NCBI RefSeq assembly: GCF_036173105.1
Contig: NZ_CP108053.1
Span: 3,348,001-3,412,000 of the forward strand
Direction of reading: 5' to 3'
DNA from: Streptomyces sp. NBC_00287
GTDB lineage: Bacteria; Actinomycetota; Actinomycetes; Streptomycetales; Streptomycetaceae
DNA: 64,000 nucleotides
Within the stretch, counting starts at the first letter, position 1. The number at the start of each line of letters is the position of its first letter. The notes under the pieces were generated by a model. The model saw nothing but the letters and a program-made list of their open reading frames with translations. It was not told where the DNA came from and did no database searches. A program made the translations under genes and the position numbers. Of this stretch, positions 41,663 to 50,420 are shown one piece after another.

Positions 41663-43087
41663 ATGTACGTCGGAATCGATGTGGGCACGTCCCTGGTGAA
41701 GGCCGCCGCGTTCGACGGCACCGGACGGGAACTCGCCGTCGCCTCACGGCCGTTGGCCCTCTCCCTGCACGGCGGGGTCGTCGAGCAGGACATGGAGGAG
41801 GTGTACGCGGCCGTCGTCGCCGTCCTCGACGAGGTGACCGGACGGGTGCCCGAGCCGGTCGAGCTGGCCGGGCTCACCGGGCAGGGCGACGGGGTGTGGC
41901 TGGTGGACGCCGAGGGGCGGGCGGTGCGTCCGGCGGCGTCCTGGATGGACGGGCGGGCGAACGAACTCGTCGACCAGTGGCTCGCGGACGGCACCTTCGA
42001 GTCGGTGTTCCGGCGCACGGGAAGCGCCATGTTCCCGGGCTGCCCGGGCCCCCTGCTGGCCTGGCTGGACAGCCATGAGCCGAAGGCCCTGGACGCCGCC
42101 GCGACCGTCCTGTACTGCAAGGACATGGTGTTCCAGCGGCTGACGGGAGCACCGGCTGCGACGGATGTGTCGGACGCGTCGATGCCGTTCCTGGACCCGG
42201 TCTCGCGGACGTACGACAACCGGGTCGTGGAGCTGCTGGGGCTGACCCATCGGCGCGGGCTGCTGGCGCCGGTGAGCGATCCGGCGGCGACCGCGGTGAC
42301 GCGCGGCGAGGGGCTGCCCGCCGGGACGCGGATCGCGAACGGGCCGTACGACCTTCCGGCCTGTGCGCTCGGCGCGGGCGTCACCGCGGCCGGGGACGGG
42401 CTGCTGATCGTCGGCACCTGCCTGGCGGCGCTGGTCGCGACGGCGGAGGTGGAGCTGACCGGGGAGCCGGCGGGCCTGTACATCTGCACCGACCTGCCGG
42501 GGCACTGGCTGCGTGCCATGCCCGCGATGGTGGGTACGGCCGCCCTGGACTGGGTGCTGTCCACGACCGGGGTGGCCCATGAGGAGGTGGACGGGCTGCT
42601 GTCCGAGACCCCGCCGGGCGCGCACGGCGTGCGGGTGCTGCCGTACTTCGCGCCCTCCGGCGAGCGCGCGCCCTTCGTCGAGCCACGGCTGCGCGCCGAA
42701 CTCACCGGCGTCTGCCTGGAGTCGACCCCCGCCGACCTGATCCGCGCCACCTGCGAGGGCATCGGCTACGCCGCCCGGCACTGCCTGGAGGCCGCGGGCC
42801 TGACCGGAACGCTGGCCGTGTGCGGGGGCGGTACCCGCAGCCCCGCCTGGATGCGACTGCTCGCCGATGTGCTCGGGCGGCCGTTGCGGATCGTCGAAGG
42901 CGAGGTGGGAGCGCGGGGCGCGGTGCTCGCCGCGGCCGAGCGACACGGGGTCGCGCTGGACGCGCGGGAGTGGACCCGGCCGACGGGGGTGGTGGAGCCG
43001 GACGCCGGGCGGGCGGCGTACTACGCGCGCGGTTACGAAGAGCATCTGGAGCGGCTGGAAGCGGCGCGTGAGCGGGTACGTAACTGA
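41663..43087 (+). CDS. FGGY-family carbohydrate kinase 2
   Basis: 474 residues. ATP-binding motifs GIDVGTSLVKAAAFDG, TGQGDGVWLVD, and LAVCGGGTRSPAWMRLLADV. It is clearly different from kinase 1 and recalls erythritol/tetritol kinases (EryA-like start), although no substrate residue can be assigned by eye. GAGGGGAG precedes ATG 41663. Eighth gene of the island operon. Two FGGY kinases in one island imply either two substrates or two successive phosphorylations. Confidence 0.88.
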   Translation: MYVGIDVGTSLVKAAAFDGTGRELAVASRPLALSLHGGVVEQDMEEVYAAVVAVLDEVTGRVPEPVELAGLTGQGDGVWLVDAEGRAVRPAASWMDGRANELVDQWLADGTFESVFRRTGSAMFPGCPGPLLAWLDSHEPKALDAAATVLYCKDMVFQRLTGAPAATDVSDASMPFLDPVSRTYDNRVVELLGLTHRRGLLAPVSDPAATAVTRGEGLPAGTRIANGPYDLPACALGAGVTAAGDGLLIVGTCLAALVATAEVELTGEPAGLYICTDLPGHWLRAMPAMVGTAALDWVLSTTGVAHEEVDGLLSETPPGAHGVRVLPYFAPSGERAPFVEPRLRAELTGVCLESTPADLIRATCEGIGYAARHCLEAAGLTGTLAVCGGGTRSPAWMRLLADVLGRPLRIVEGEVGARGAVLAAAERHGVALDAREWTRPTGVVEPDAGRAAYYARGYEEHLERLEAARERVRN

Positions 43088-43113
43088 ACTGTCCTAGAAA
43101 GAAAGGGAATTGA

Positions 43114-44181
43114 ATGCCCCAGCACCACATAGGACGCCGCTCCCTGCTGCTCGCCACCGCCACCATGCCGGTGGCCACCGCAGCCGTGCCCGCCCAAGCC
43201 GCCGCTCGTGGTGGGCCGTTGGTCATCGGTCACCGGGGAGCGGCCGGCTGGCGTCCCGAGCACACGGCCGCGTCGTACACCTACGCCGTGCAGACCGGCG
43301 CCGACTGGATCGAACCCGACCTGGTGCCGACGAGGGACCATGTCCTGGTGGTCCGGCACGAGAACGAGATCTCGGGGACCACGGACGTGGCCGCGCACCC
43401 GGAGTTCGCGGGCCGCCGTACGACGAAGACCGTGGACGGGCGTCCGGTGACGGGCTGGTTCACCGAGGACTTCACTCTCGCCGAGCTGAAGACCCTGCGC
43501 GCGGTCGAGCGGCTCCCGCAGATCCGCAACCGCAACACCGTCTTCGACCGGCGCGAGGAGATCCTCACCTTCCAGGAGGTGGTGGACCTGGCGAAGCGGC
43601 TGTCGCGGACGTACGGCCGTACGATCGCCGTCTTCCCGGAGACCAAGCACCCGACGTATTTCCGCTCGATCGGCCTGCCGCTGGAGCCGAAGCTGGCGCA
43701 GGTGATCCGCCGCAACCGGCTGGGAGCCCGGGAGTGCGTGGTGCAGTCCTTCGAGCCGACGAGCCTCAAGCGCATGACCGATCTGGGCGTGCCGCTGTGG
43801 CAGGCGCTGGGGACCACGGGCGGGCCGTACGACCTGGTCTCGGCCGGGGACCCGACGACGTACAAGGACATGATGACGCCCACGGGCCTCGCGGAGATCG
43901 CCGAGTACGCGGACTGGATCGGCCCGGACAAGTCGTCGATCGTGGCACCGGACACGGGCGCCCCCACCGCGCTGCTGGGGGACGCCCATGCCGCAGGCCT
44001 CAAGGTCGGCCCGTACACCTTCCGCGCGGAGAACCAGTACCTGCCGGCGAACTTCCGCCGCGGAACCACGGCGACCGACTTCGGCGACGCCTTCGCGGAG
44101 TACGCCCTGCACTACCGCCTCGGCGTGGACGCGGTGGTGACGGACTTTCCGGATCTGGCGGTGCTCGCACGGCGGACGTGA
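43114..44181 (+). CDS. Secreted glycerophosphodiester phosphodiesterase
   Basis: 355 residues. Signal peptide with a Tat-like GRRSLLLATA and cleavage near VPAQAAA (residue ~31). GDPD active-site residues: His40-Arg41 (VIGHRGAAG), Glu67 and Asp69 (WIEPDL), His82 (VVRHENE). It hydrolyses glycerophosphodiesters to glycerol-3-phosphate and an alcohol, probably outside the cell. It is the last gene of the island operon (27 bases after kinase 2, GAAAGGG site), so it may release an alcohol or polyol for the importer (inference). Confidence 0.9.
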   Translation: MPQHHIGRRSLLLATATMPVATAAVPAQAAARGGPLVIGHRGAAGWRPEHTAASYTYAVQTGADWIEPDLVPTRDHVLVVRHENEISGTTDVAAHPEFAGRRTTKTVDGRPVTGWFTEDFTLAELKTLRAVERLPQIRNRNTVFDRREEILTFQEVVDLAKRLSRTYGRTIAVFPETKHPTYFRSIGLPLEPKLAQVIRRNRLGARECVVQSFEPTSLKRMTDLGVPLWQALGTTGGPYDLVSAGDPTTYKDMMTPTGLAEIAEYADWIGPDKSSIVAPDTGAPTALLGDAHAAGLKVGPYTFRAENQYLPANFRRGTTATDFGDAFAEYALHYRLGVDAVVTDFPDLAVLARRT

Positions 44182-44221
44182 GCCCGAAAGCCGCCCTGGC
44201 GGGACGGGTTCCGGGCTCACG
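44177..44221 (+). terminator. Island operon terminator
   Basis: CGTGAGCCCG (44177-44186) pairs with CGGGCTCACG (44212-44221); the left arm overlaps the GDPD stop codon. Confidence 0.65.
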
Positions 44222-44295
44222 TCCATGGCGGCCGGGCCCCTACGCTGCCCGTTCCGGGTCACCAAGACCCGGGAGGGACCAGCGGGGAGGCCCGT

Positions 44296-44517
44296 ATGCC
44301 TGACTACATCTACTGCCCCAACTGCCCCAAGGGGAAAGCCCACCCGTTCCGCCGGGTCAACAAGACCGAGCAGGCCTACATCTCGTCCAAGCGCGGAAAG
44401 AAGGACGCTCCGGGCTACTTCCGCTGCGAAGGCAAGACGTCGAAGGGGCAGTGCCTGTGGGTGCAACCGCGCTGGAACCAGGGGAAGGGGTTCAGTCTTC
44501 CCGAGGATTTCAGCTGA
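44296..44517 (+). CDS. 73-residue CxxC protein
   Basis: Starts MPDYIYCPNCPKGKAHPFRR at ATG 44296, behind GGGGAGG. CPNC at 7-10 and later single cysteines (FRCEGK, GQCLWV) make a possible zinc ribbon. Basic and hydrophilic, no signal peptide. The composition is codon-biased like real Streptomyces genes. A nucleic-acid-binding or regulatory role is possible but unproven. Convergent with the DsbA-like gene, 9 bases away. Confidence 0.7.
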   Translation: MPDYIYCPNCPKGKAHPFRRVNKTEQAYISSKRGKKDAPGYFRCEGKTSKGQCLWVQPRWNQGKGFSLPEDFS

Positions 44518-44526
44518 CCGGGCAGA

Positions 44527-45177
44527 TCAGAGGTTGCTGAAGTCCGGCCCCTTGGTGCGGGTGCGCTTGATTTCGTAGAAGCCGGGGACCGAGGCCACGG
44601 CGAGGGTGCCGTCCCAGAGGCGGGCGGCCTCCTCGCCCTTCGGGGTGGGGGTGACGACCGGGCCGAAGAAGGCGATCTGCTCGCCGTCGTCACCGGGGAC
44701 CGCGATCACCGGGGTGCCGACGTCCTGGCCGACCTTGTCAATGCCTTCCTTGTGGGAGGCGCGCAGCTCGGCGTCGAACTCGAAGTCCTTCTGGTCGAAG
44801 TAGTCGATCAGGTCGGCGGGCAGACCGGTGTCGGCAAGGGCGCCTACTACGGCTTCCCGGGTCGGGCCCTGACCCTCGTTGTGGATACGGGTGCCGAGCG
44901 CGGTGTACAGCGGGCCGAGGATCTCGGAGCCGTGCTTCTGCCAGGCCGCGGTCACCACCCGGATCGGCTGCCAGGCCTTGGTCTCCAGCAGCTCGCGGTA
45001 CTCCTCGGGCAGCTCATCGATCTTCGGCTCGTTCAGCACGGCCAGGCTCATGATGTGCCAGCGGACCTCGATATCGCGGACCTTCTCCACTTCCAGCACC
45101 CAGCGGGAGGTCATCCAGGCCCAGGGGCACAGCGGATCGAACCAGAAGTCGACAGGGGTCTTCGCGGAATCGGACAT
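44527..45177 (-). CDS. DsbA-like protein, mycothiol-dependent nitroreductase type, CPWA active site
   Basis: 216 residues from ATG 45177, which has AGGAG at ideal spacing; the frame is open further to 45525 without support. The thioredoxin fold is recognisable: VDFWFDPLCPWAWMTSRW, and the cis-Pro loop VGTPVIAVPG. Mycobacterial Rv2466c, a mycothiol-dependent nitroreductase, has CPWC at this point; here it is Cys17-Pro-Trp-Ala20, so only one thiol remains. It could use mycothiol in a monothiol mechanism. Confidence 0.85.
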   Translation of the reverse strand: MSDSAKTPVDFWFDPLCPWAWMTSRWVLEVEKVRDIEVRWHIMSLAVLNEPKIDELPEEYRELLETKAWQPIRVVTAAWQKHGSEILGPLYTALGTRIHNEGQGPTREAVVGALADTGLPADLIDYFDQKDFEFDAELRASHKEGIDKVGQDVGTPVIAVPGDDGEQIAFFGPVVTPTPKGEEAARLWDGTLAVASVPGFYEIKRTRTKGPDFSNL

Positions 45178-45298
45178 GGCTCTCCTAAGGCAGCGGTCTT
45201 TGAAAGCGCCAACACCGACCGCCGCCTCCGCCATTCCCGTCCCCCATGGGAAGATCAGACCTGTCCGCATACTGAACAGGCTGTGAGGAGCGTCACCC

Positions 45299-47878
45299 GT
45301 GCCCGGTGAGAATCTGACCCGCGACGAGGCCCGGGAGCGGGCCGCACTGCTGTCCGTCGACGGGTACGACGTGTCCCTCGACCTGCGCTCCGCGGTCGGC
45401 GACTGGCCGGAGAACGGGCCGCGCACCTTCCGCTCGGTCACCACGATCCGCTTCCGCTGTGCCGAGCCGGGCGCCACCACCTTCGTCGACCTGATCGCGC
45501 CGGGCGTCACCGCCCTCTCGCTCAACGGCCGGGACCTCGACCCGAGCGAGGTCTTCGACGGCTCCCGGATCGCCCTGGAGGACCTCGCCGCCGAAAACGA
45601 GCTCGTCGTCGACGCGCAGTGCGCCTACTCCCGTACCGGCGAGGGCCTGCACCGCTTCGTCGACCCCGAGGACGGCGAGGTGTACCTGTACACCCAGTAC
45701 GAGCCGGCCGACTCCCGCCGGGTCCACGCCTGCTTCGAGCAGCCGGACCTCAAGGCGCCGTTCCGCTTCGAGGTGCGGGCGCCCGAGGGCTGGACGGTGT
45801 GGAGCAACGGCGTGGGCAAGCGGGCGGACGGGGTGTGGCGGTTCGCGGAGACCAAGCCGATCTCGACGTACATCACCTGTGTGGTGGCCGGTCCCTACCA
45901 CTATGTGACGGACACCTACGAGCGGGTGCTGCCCGACGGTACGACCCTGCACATCCCCCTCGGCGCCATGTGCCGCAAGGGCCTCGCGCCGCACTTCGAC
46001 GCCGACGACGTGTTCCTGGTGACCAAGCAGGGCCTGGACTTCTTCCACGACCACTTCGACTACCCGTACCCGTTCGGGAAGTACGACCAGGCGTTCGTGC
46101 CCGAGTACAACCTCGGCGCGATGGAGAACCCGGGGCTCGTGACCTTCCGCGAGGAGTACATCTTCCGCGGGAAGGTGACCCAGGCGTCGTACGAGAGCCG
46201 GGCCAACGTCATCCTGCACGAGATGGCGCACATGTGGTTCGGCGACCTGGTCACCATGGAGTGGTGGGACGACCTGTGGCTGAAGGAGTCCTTCGCCGAC
46301 TTCATGGGCTCCTTCGCCACGGTGGGCGCGACCCGTTTCACCGACGGCTGGATCACCTTCGCCAACCGCCGCAAGGCCTGGGCGTACCGCGCCGACCAGC
46401 TCCCCTCCACGCACCCGATCACCGCGGACATCCGCGACCTGCAGGACGCCAAGCTCAACTTCGACGGGATCACCTACGCCAAGGGGGCTTCCGTCCTCAA
46501 GCAGTTGGTGGCGTACGTCGGCCAGGACGCGTTCCTGGAGGGCGCCCGCCGCTACTTCAAGCGGCACGCGTACGGCAACACCCGGCTCGGCGATCTGCTG
46601 TCGGTGCTCGGTGAGACCAGTGGCCGGGACATGGGCGTGTGGGCGCGGTCCTGGCTCCAGACGGCCGGGGTCAACTCCCTCACCCCGCAGGTGCTGTTGG
46701 ACCCGGACGGGAGGGTCGCCGAGCTGGCGGTGGTGCAGGAGGCGGCGGAGTCGTATCCGGAGCTGCGGCCGCACCGGGTCGCGGTGGGCCTGTACCGCCG
46801 TACCGAGGGTGTTCTGGAGCGGTACGCGCGCGTGGAGGTGGACGTCGCCGGGGCGCGTACGGTCGTGTCCGAGCTCGCCGGTTCCGAGGCGCCGGATCTG
46901 GTGCTGGTCAACGACGACGACCTGACGTACTGCAAGACCCGCTTCGACGAGACGTCGCTGGAGACGCTGCGTTCCGCTCTCGGCGACATGACCGACCCTC
47001 TGGCCCGCGCGCTGTGCTGGTCGGCGCTGTGGAACATGACGCGGGACGCGCTGTTGCCGGCCCGGGAGTTCATCGACCTGGTGCTGACGTTCGCGGCGCG
47101 GGAGTCCGACATCGGCGTGCTCCAGATGCTGCACGCCTGGGCGGAGTCGGCGGCGGTGCACTACACGGCCCCCGACCGCCGCGAGCAGGCCGGCCGGCTG
47201 CTCGCCGAGGGCGCGTCGCTGCAGTTGCACGCCGCCGAGGCGGGCAGCGAGCACCAGCTGGCGTGGGCGCGGTTCTTCGCGCGGGTGGCCGACGCGCCCT
47301 CCGACTTCGAGCTGCTGTCCGCGCTGCTGGACGGCACGGCCACCCTGCCGGGTCTGGACGTCGACCAGGAGCTGCGCTGGGCGTTCCTGGACGCGCTCGC
47401 CGCCCGAGACGTGGTCGGCGACAAGGAGCTCGCCGCCGAACTCGCCCGCGACGACACCGCGTCCGGCAAGCGCCACCAGGTGCGCTGTCTGGCCGCGCGT
47501 CCGCAGGCCTCGGTCAAGGCCCAGGCGTGGGCGCAGGTGGCGGAGTCGGACGAGCTGTCCAACGCGCTGGTGGAGGCGACCATCGCGGGCTTCGCCCGGC
47601 CTTCGCAGCGGGAGCTGACGGCGCCGTACACCCAGAAGTACTTCGCGGCGATCGAGCGGGTGTGGGCGGAGCGGTCGATCCAGATCGGCATGGTGGTGGT
47701 GCAGGGCCTGTTCCCGTCCCTGCAGGAGTCCCAGGAGACCCTGGACGCCACGGACGCCTGGCTCTCCGCGCACGAGGAAGCCGCTCCGGCGCTGCGCCGG
47801 CTGGTGCTGGAGGCGCGGGACGATCTGGCGCGGGCGCTGCGCGGGCAGGCGTGCGACGCGGCCGCTGCTTTGGCCTGA
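45299..47878 (+). CDS. pepN: Aminopeptidase N, M1 family (first copy)
   Basis: 859 residues from GTG 45299 with TGAGGAG eleven bases upstream. Cytosolic zinc metallopeptidase removing N-terminal residues. Motifs: GAMEN at 273-277, zinc site HEMAH (307-311) followed by WLKESF, which supplies the third ligand Glu. ERAP1-like C-terminal helical domain from about 530. A closely related copy begins at 63138. The C-terminus is Ala-rich (QACDAAAALA). Confidence 0.95.
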   Translation: MPGENLTRDEARERAALLSVDGYDVSLDLRSAVGDWPENGPRTFRSVTTIRFRCAEPGATTFVDLIAPGVTALSLNGRDLDPSEVFDGSRIALEDLAAENELVVDAQCAYSRTGEGLHRFVDPEDGEVYLYTQYEPADSRRVHACFEQPDLKAPFRFEVRAPEGWTVWSNGVGKRADGVWRFAETKPISTYITCVVAGPYHYVTDTYERVLPDGTTLHIPLGAMCRKGLAPHFDADDVFLVTKQGLDFFHDHFDYPYPFGKYDQAFVPEYNLGAMENPGLVTFREEYIFRGKVTQASYESRANVILHEMAHMWFGDLVTMEWWDDLWLKESFADFMGSFATVGATRFTDGWITFANRRKAWAYRADQLPSTHPITADIRDLQDAKLNFDGITYAKGASVLKQLVAYVGQDAFLEGARRYFKRHAYGNTRLGDLLSVLGETSGRDMGVWARSWLQTAGVNSLTPQVLLDPDGRVAELAVVQEAAESYPELRPHRVAVGLYRRTEGVLERYARVEVDVAGARTVVSELAGSEAPDLVLVNDDDLTYCKTRFDETSLETLRSALGDMTDPLARALCWSALWNMTRDALLPAREFIDLVLTFAARESDIGVLQMLHAWAESAAVHYTAPDRREQAGRLLAEGASLQLHAAEAGSEHQLAWARFFARVADAPSDFELLSALLDGTATLPGLDVDQELRWAFLDALAARDVVGDKELAAELARDDTASGKRHQVRCLAARPQASVKAQAWAQVAESDELSNALVEATIAGFARPSQRELTAPYTQKYFAAIERVWAERSIQIGMVVVQGLFPSLQESQETLDATDAWLSAHEEAAPALRRLVLEARDDLARALRGQACDAAAALA

Positions 47879-47925
47879 GCCTGCCTCGTCCGTGACCGTT
47901 ACGGAATTCAGGCAATAGCAGCCGT

Positions 47926-47958
47926 AACCCCTGGTCCCACCCGAACGGACCAGGGGTT
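47926..47958 (+). terminator. pepN terminator
   Basis: AACCCCTGGTCC (47926-47937) with GGACCAGGGGTT (47947-47958), followed by TT and T-rich sequence: a clear intrinsic terminator. Confidence 0.9.
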
Positions 47959-48072
47959 TTCCGTGCCTACTCGGCATCCGAACACCCGTCCTTTAGTGCG
48001 GGCTTGTCCGGAATTGTCGACGGGCGTGTAACAGGGGTTAAGGGGTGGATCGGAGGCGGGCATTCCCCGGTC

Positions 48073-49110
48073 ATGAACCACAACACCCCGCTCTCCCCCC
48101 GCCCCCTCCACCAGCTCTCCGACGTCCGGCGGCGCGTGCTGACGACCGCGCAACTGCGGGCGCACGGCGTCCCGGCCGCCGAGATCAACGAGCAGTGCCG
48201 GGCGGGCGGCCCCTGGCAGCAGCTCCTGCCGGGCGTCCACCTGCTCCACCCCGGCCCCCCGACCAGCGAGGAGCGGCTGCACGCGGTGCTGCTGTACGCG
48301 GCGCGGGAGCGGAACGCCTCGGTGCCGCCCCAGCCGGGCGCGGAGGAGCCGCACCGCCCGGTGTACACGGAGGCGATGATCACGGGCCTGGCGGCGCTGA
48401 CCCTGCACGGCTTCGCCGCGACGCCCCCGTTGACCGCCCTGTCCGCGATCGACGTCCTCGTCCCCCGGCTGCGCCGGCTCCGCTCGACGGGCTGCGTCCG
48501 GATCGTCCGTACGGCCTCCCTCCCGACGCCCGAGGAGGTCACCGGCCTGCCCGTCGCCCCGGTCCCGCGCGCCCTGGCCGACGCGGTCGCCGAACTCTCG
48601 GACGCGGGCGCCGTACGCCGGCTGCTCACCGAGGCGGTGCGCGGCGGCCACTGCGAACCGGCGGCGGTGGTCCGGGAGTTGACCCAGGCCAAGCTGCTCG
48701 GCCGACCGCATGTCGTGGACGCCGTGGACTCCCTGCTCGCCGAGGGCCGCGCGATCGCGGAGGACCGCCTCTACACGATGGTCCGGGAGTACGGTCTGCC
48801 CGACCCGGTCTGGAACATCGACCTCCGCCTGCCCGGCGGCCCGCACCTCGGCGGCCTGGACGCGTACTGGCCGGAGCACGCGGTCGCCATCGAACTGGAC
48901 ACCCGGGCCCCTCGCCAGGACGAGGACGCCCTCTGGTCGGAGTACGCCCGCAAGCGCGAGCACCTGGAGCGGCTCGGCATCACGGTCGTGTACATCACCC
49001 CGAAGAAGCTGAGGGATTCGCTCGAGCAGCAGGCGGCGGTGGTCCGCACGGCCCTGATGGCGTCGGCGGACCGGGACCCGGCCGCGTATGTCGTGGTGCT
49101 TCCCCGGTAG
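48073..49110 (+). CDS. AbiEi-like N-terminus with PD-(D/E)XK-like C-terminus
   Basis: 345 residues from ATG 48073 (the GGAGG lies about 16 bases upstream, rather far). Residues ~20-70 have the winged-helix look of AbiEi-type antitoxin domains (RRVLTTAQLRAHGVPAAEI, GVHLLHPGPPT). Residues ~235-330 resemble DUF559/Vsr-type nucleases: EDRLYTMVREYG, then LDAYWPEHAVAIELDTR with Asp and Glu spaced as in PD-(D/E)XK sites, and KREHLERLGITVVYI. No partner toxin gene is adjacent. Role unknown; a DNA-binding nuclease-like regulator or orphan defence protein is possible. Confidence 0.7.
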   Translation: MNHNTPLSPRPLHQLSDVRRRVLTTAQLRAHGVPAAEINEQCRAGGPWQQLLPGVHLLHPGPPTSEERLHAVLLYAARERNASVPPQPGAEEPHRPVYTEAMITGLAALTLHGFAATPPLTALSAIDVLVPRLRRLRSTGCVRIVRTASLPTPEEVTGLPVAPVPRALADAVAELSDAGAVRRLLTEAVRGGHCEPAAVVRELTQAKLLGRPHVVDAVDSLLAEGRAIAEDRLYTMVREYGLPDPVWNIDLRLPGGPHLGGLDAYWPEHAVAIELDTRAPRQDEDALWSEYARKREHLERLGITVVYITPKKLRDSLEQQAAVVRTALMASADRDPAAYVVVLPR

Positions 49111-49138
49111 TGACGGACCTGGGGGCATCAGGAGGGGA

Positions 49139-49177
49139 GAGGAGGGGCCGCCGGTGTGCGCCGGGCGGCTCCTCCTC
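49139..49177. terminator. Terminator between convergent genes at 49.15 kb
   Basis: GAGGAGGGGCCGCC pairs with GGCGGCTCCTCCTC (one G-T pair), between the AbiEi-like gene and the DD-peptidase gene. Confidence 0.75.
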
Positions 49178-49188
49178 ATGCGTTCAGG

Positions 49189-50334
49189 TCACTTGCCGCA
49201 GTACTCCGCCTCCAGCACCGCGTCGCTGTCCCCCGACCAGTCGCCGTTGAAGTTGAACGACAGCGCGTGACGGCCGTCCGCTGTCGTCACCGCCTCCGAG
49301 GTGGAGCCGTGGATGCCGCCGCCGTGGCCCCAGACCGTGGTGCCGCAGCTCAGCTTGCGTTCGATGAGGCCGAGGCCGTAGCCCGCGTTCGGGATGTCGT
49401 CGACCTTGATGGTGGTCTTCATGTCCTTCAACTGCTCGGCCGGCAGGAGCTTCCCCTTCAGCAGGGCGGTGTAGAAGCGGTTCAGGTCGGACGAGTCGGA
49501 GATCATCTCGCCCGCCGAGTAGGCCAGGGACGGGTTCAGCTTCGTGACGTCGTACGTCGGGCCCGTCGTCGACTCGGCGAGCTTCGAGTACCCGCGGCTG
49601 CTGGGCTGAGGGACGGTGACCCGGGTGCCGGGGACCGAAGTGGCGTGCATTCCGAGGGGGTTGAGGATGCGGGTGCGGATCTCCTTGCCGTACGGCTTGC
49701 CCGTGGCCTTCTCGATCACCATGCCCGCGAGGACGTAGTTGGTGTTGGAGTAGTACCAGTCGGTGCCCGGCGCGAAGTCCGGCTTGTGGGTCATGGCGAT
49801 CGCGACCAGATCCTCCGGCGGCTTGGTGTCGTAGCGATGCTCGAAGAAGCCGTCCTTGAGGAAGTACGTCTCCACGAACGTCTTGTCGTCCGTGTAGTTG
49901 TAGATGCCGCTCGTGTGATTGAGGAGCTGACGGAGGGTGATCTTGCGGCCGTCGTGGCCGTTGCCCTGGACCAGACCCGGCAGCCATTCGTCCACCGTGT
50001 CGTCCAACGACAGCCTGCCCTCCGCCTCCAGCTGGAGCAGCACCGTGGCCACGAAGGTCTTGGTGATGCTGCCTACGCGGTAACGGTCGTCCGTGGAGCG
50101 TGACTTGCCCGTCCGCAAGTCGCCCACGCCCTCCGTCGCCGCCCAGTTGCGGCCGTTGGTCCGCGCCGTGGCGGTCACGCCGGGCACGCCGTCCTTGACC
50201 GCCGCCTTCATCGCCTCGCGGGTGGCGGTGTGGCCGCCACCCTCGTCCTGGGCGGCGACCGCGGGTGCCGCCAGGGCGGCGGAGAGCGCCACCGCCGTCG
50301 CCGCCACCAGCATCGTCCGTACTCGTGTGGTCAT
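49189..50334 (-). CDS. Secreted D-alanyl-D-alanine carboxypeptidase / class C serine hydrolase
   Basis: 381 residues from ATG 50334 with AAAGGGGGAAG upstream. Sec signal peptide 1-28 (ALSAALAAPAVAA). The active site is SxxK at Ser89-Lys92 (VGSITKTF), YSN in WYYSNTNYV, and HGG in VWGHGGG in place of KTG. This is the plan of the Streptomyces R61 DD-peptidase (HTG in R61), which trims the terminal D-Ala from peptidoglycan pentapeptides; the C-terminal CGK also matches. A beta-lactamase-like or esterase role is less likely. Confidence 0.88.
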   Translation of the reverse strand: MTTRVRTMLVAATAVALSAALAAPAVAAQDEGGGHTATREAMKAAVKDGVPGVTATARTNGRNWAATEGVGDLRTGKSRSTDDRYRVGSITKTFVATVLLQLEAEGRLSLDDTVDEWLPGLVQGNGHDGRKITLRQLLNHTSGIYNYTDDKTFVETYFLKDGFFEHRYDTKPPEDLVAIAMTHKPDFAPGTDWYYSNTNYVLAGMVIEKATGKPYGKEIRTRILNPLGMHATSVPGTRVTVPQPSSRGYSKLAESTTGPTYDVTKLNPSLAYSAGEMISDSSDLNRFYTALLKGKLLPAEQLKDMKTTIKVDDIPNAGYGLGLIERKLSCGTTVWGHGGGIHGSTSEAVTTADGRHALSFNFNGDWSGDSDAVLEAEYCGK

Positions 50335-50420
50335 GTCTTCCCCCTTTGTCGGGCCGGTCGGGAAGGCAGACCTGTGGTGGTACGGGATGGTTGAGCCGCT
50401 GTGGGCCGGTTGAGTGAGTT

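Noticed and set aside
32959..44181. Biosynthetic gene cluster in the island
   Set aside because: No synthase, NRPS, terpene or tailoring enzymes; contents are transport, kinases, dehydrogenase and regulator.
45293..47977. Minus-strand open frame of 894 codons opposite pepN
   Set aside because: Shadow of PepN; the plus frame has GAMEN and HExxH.
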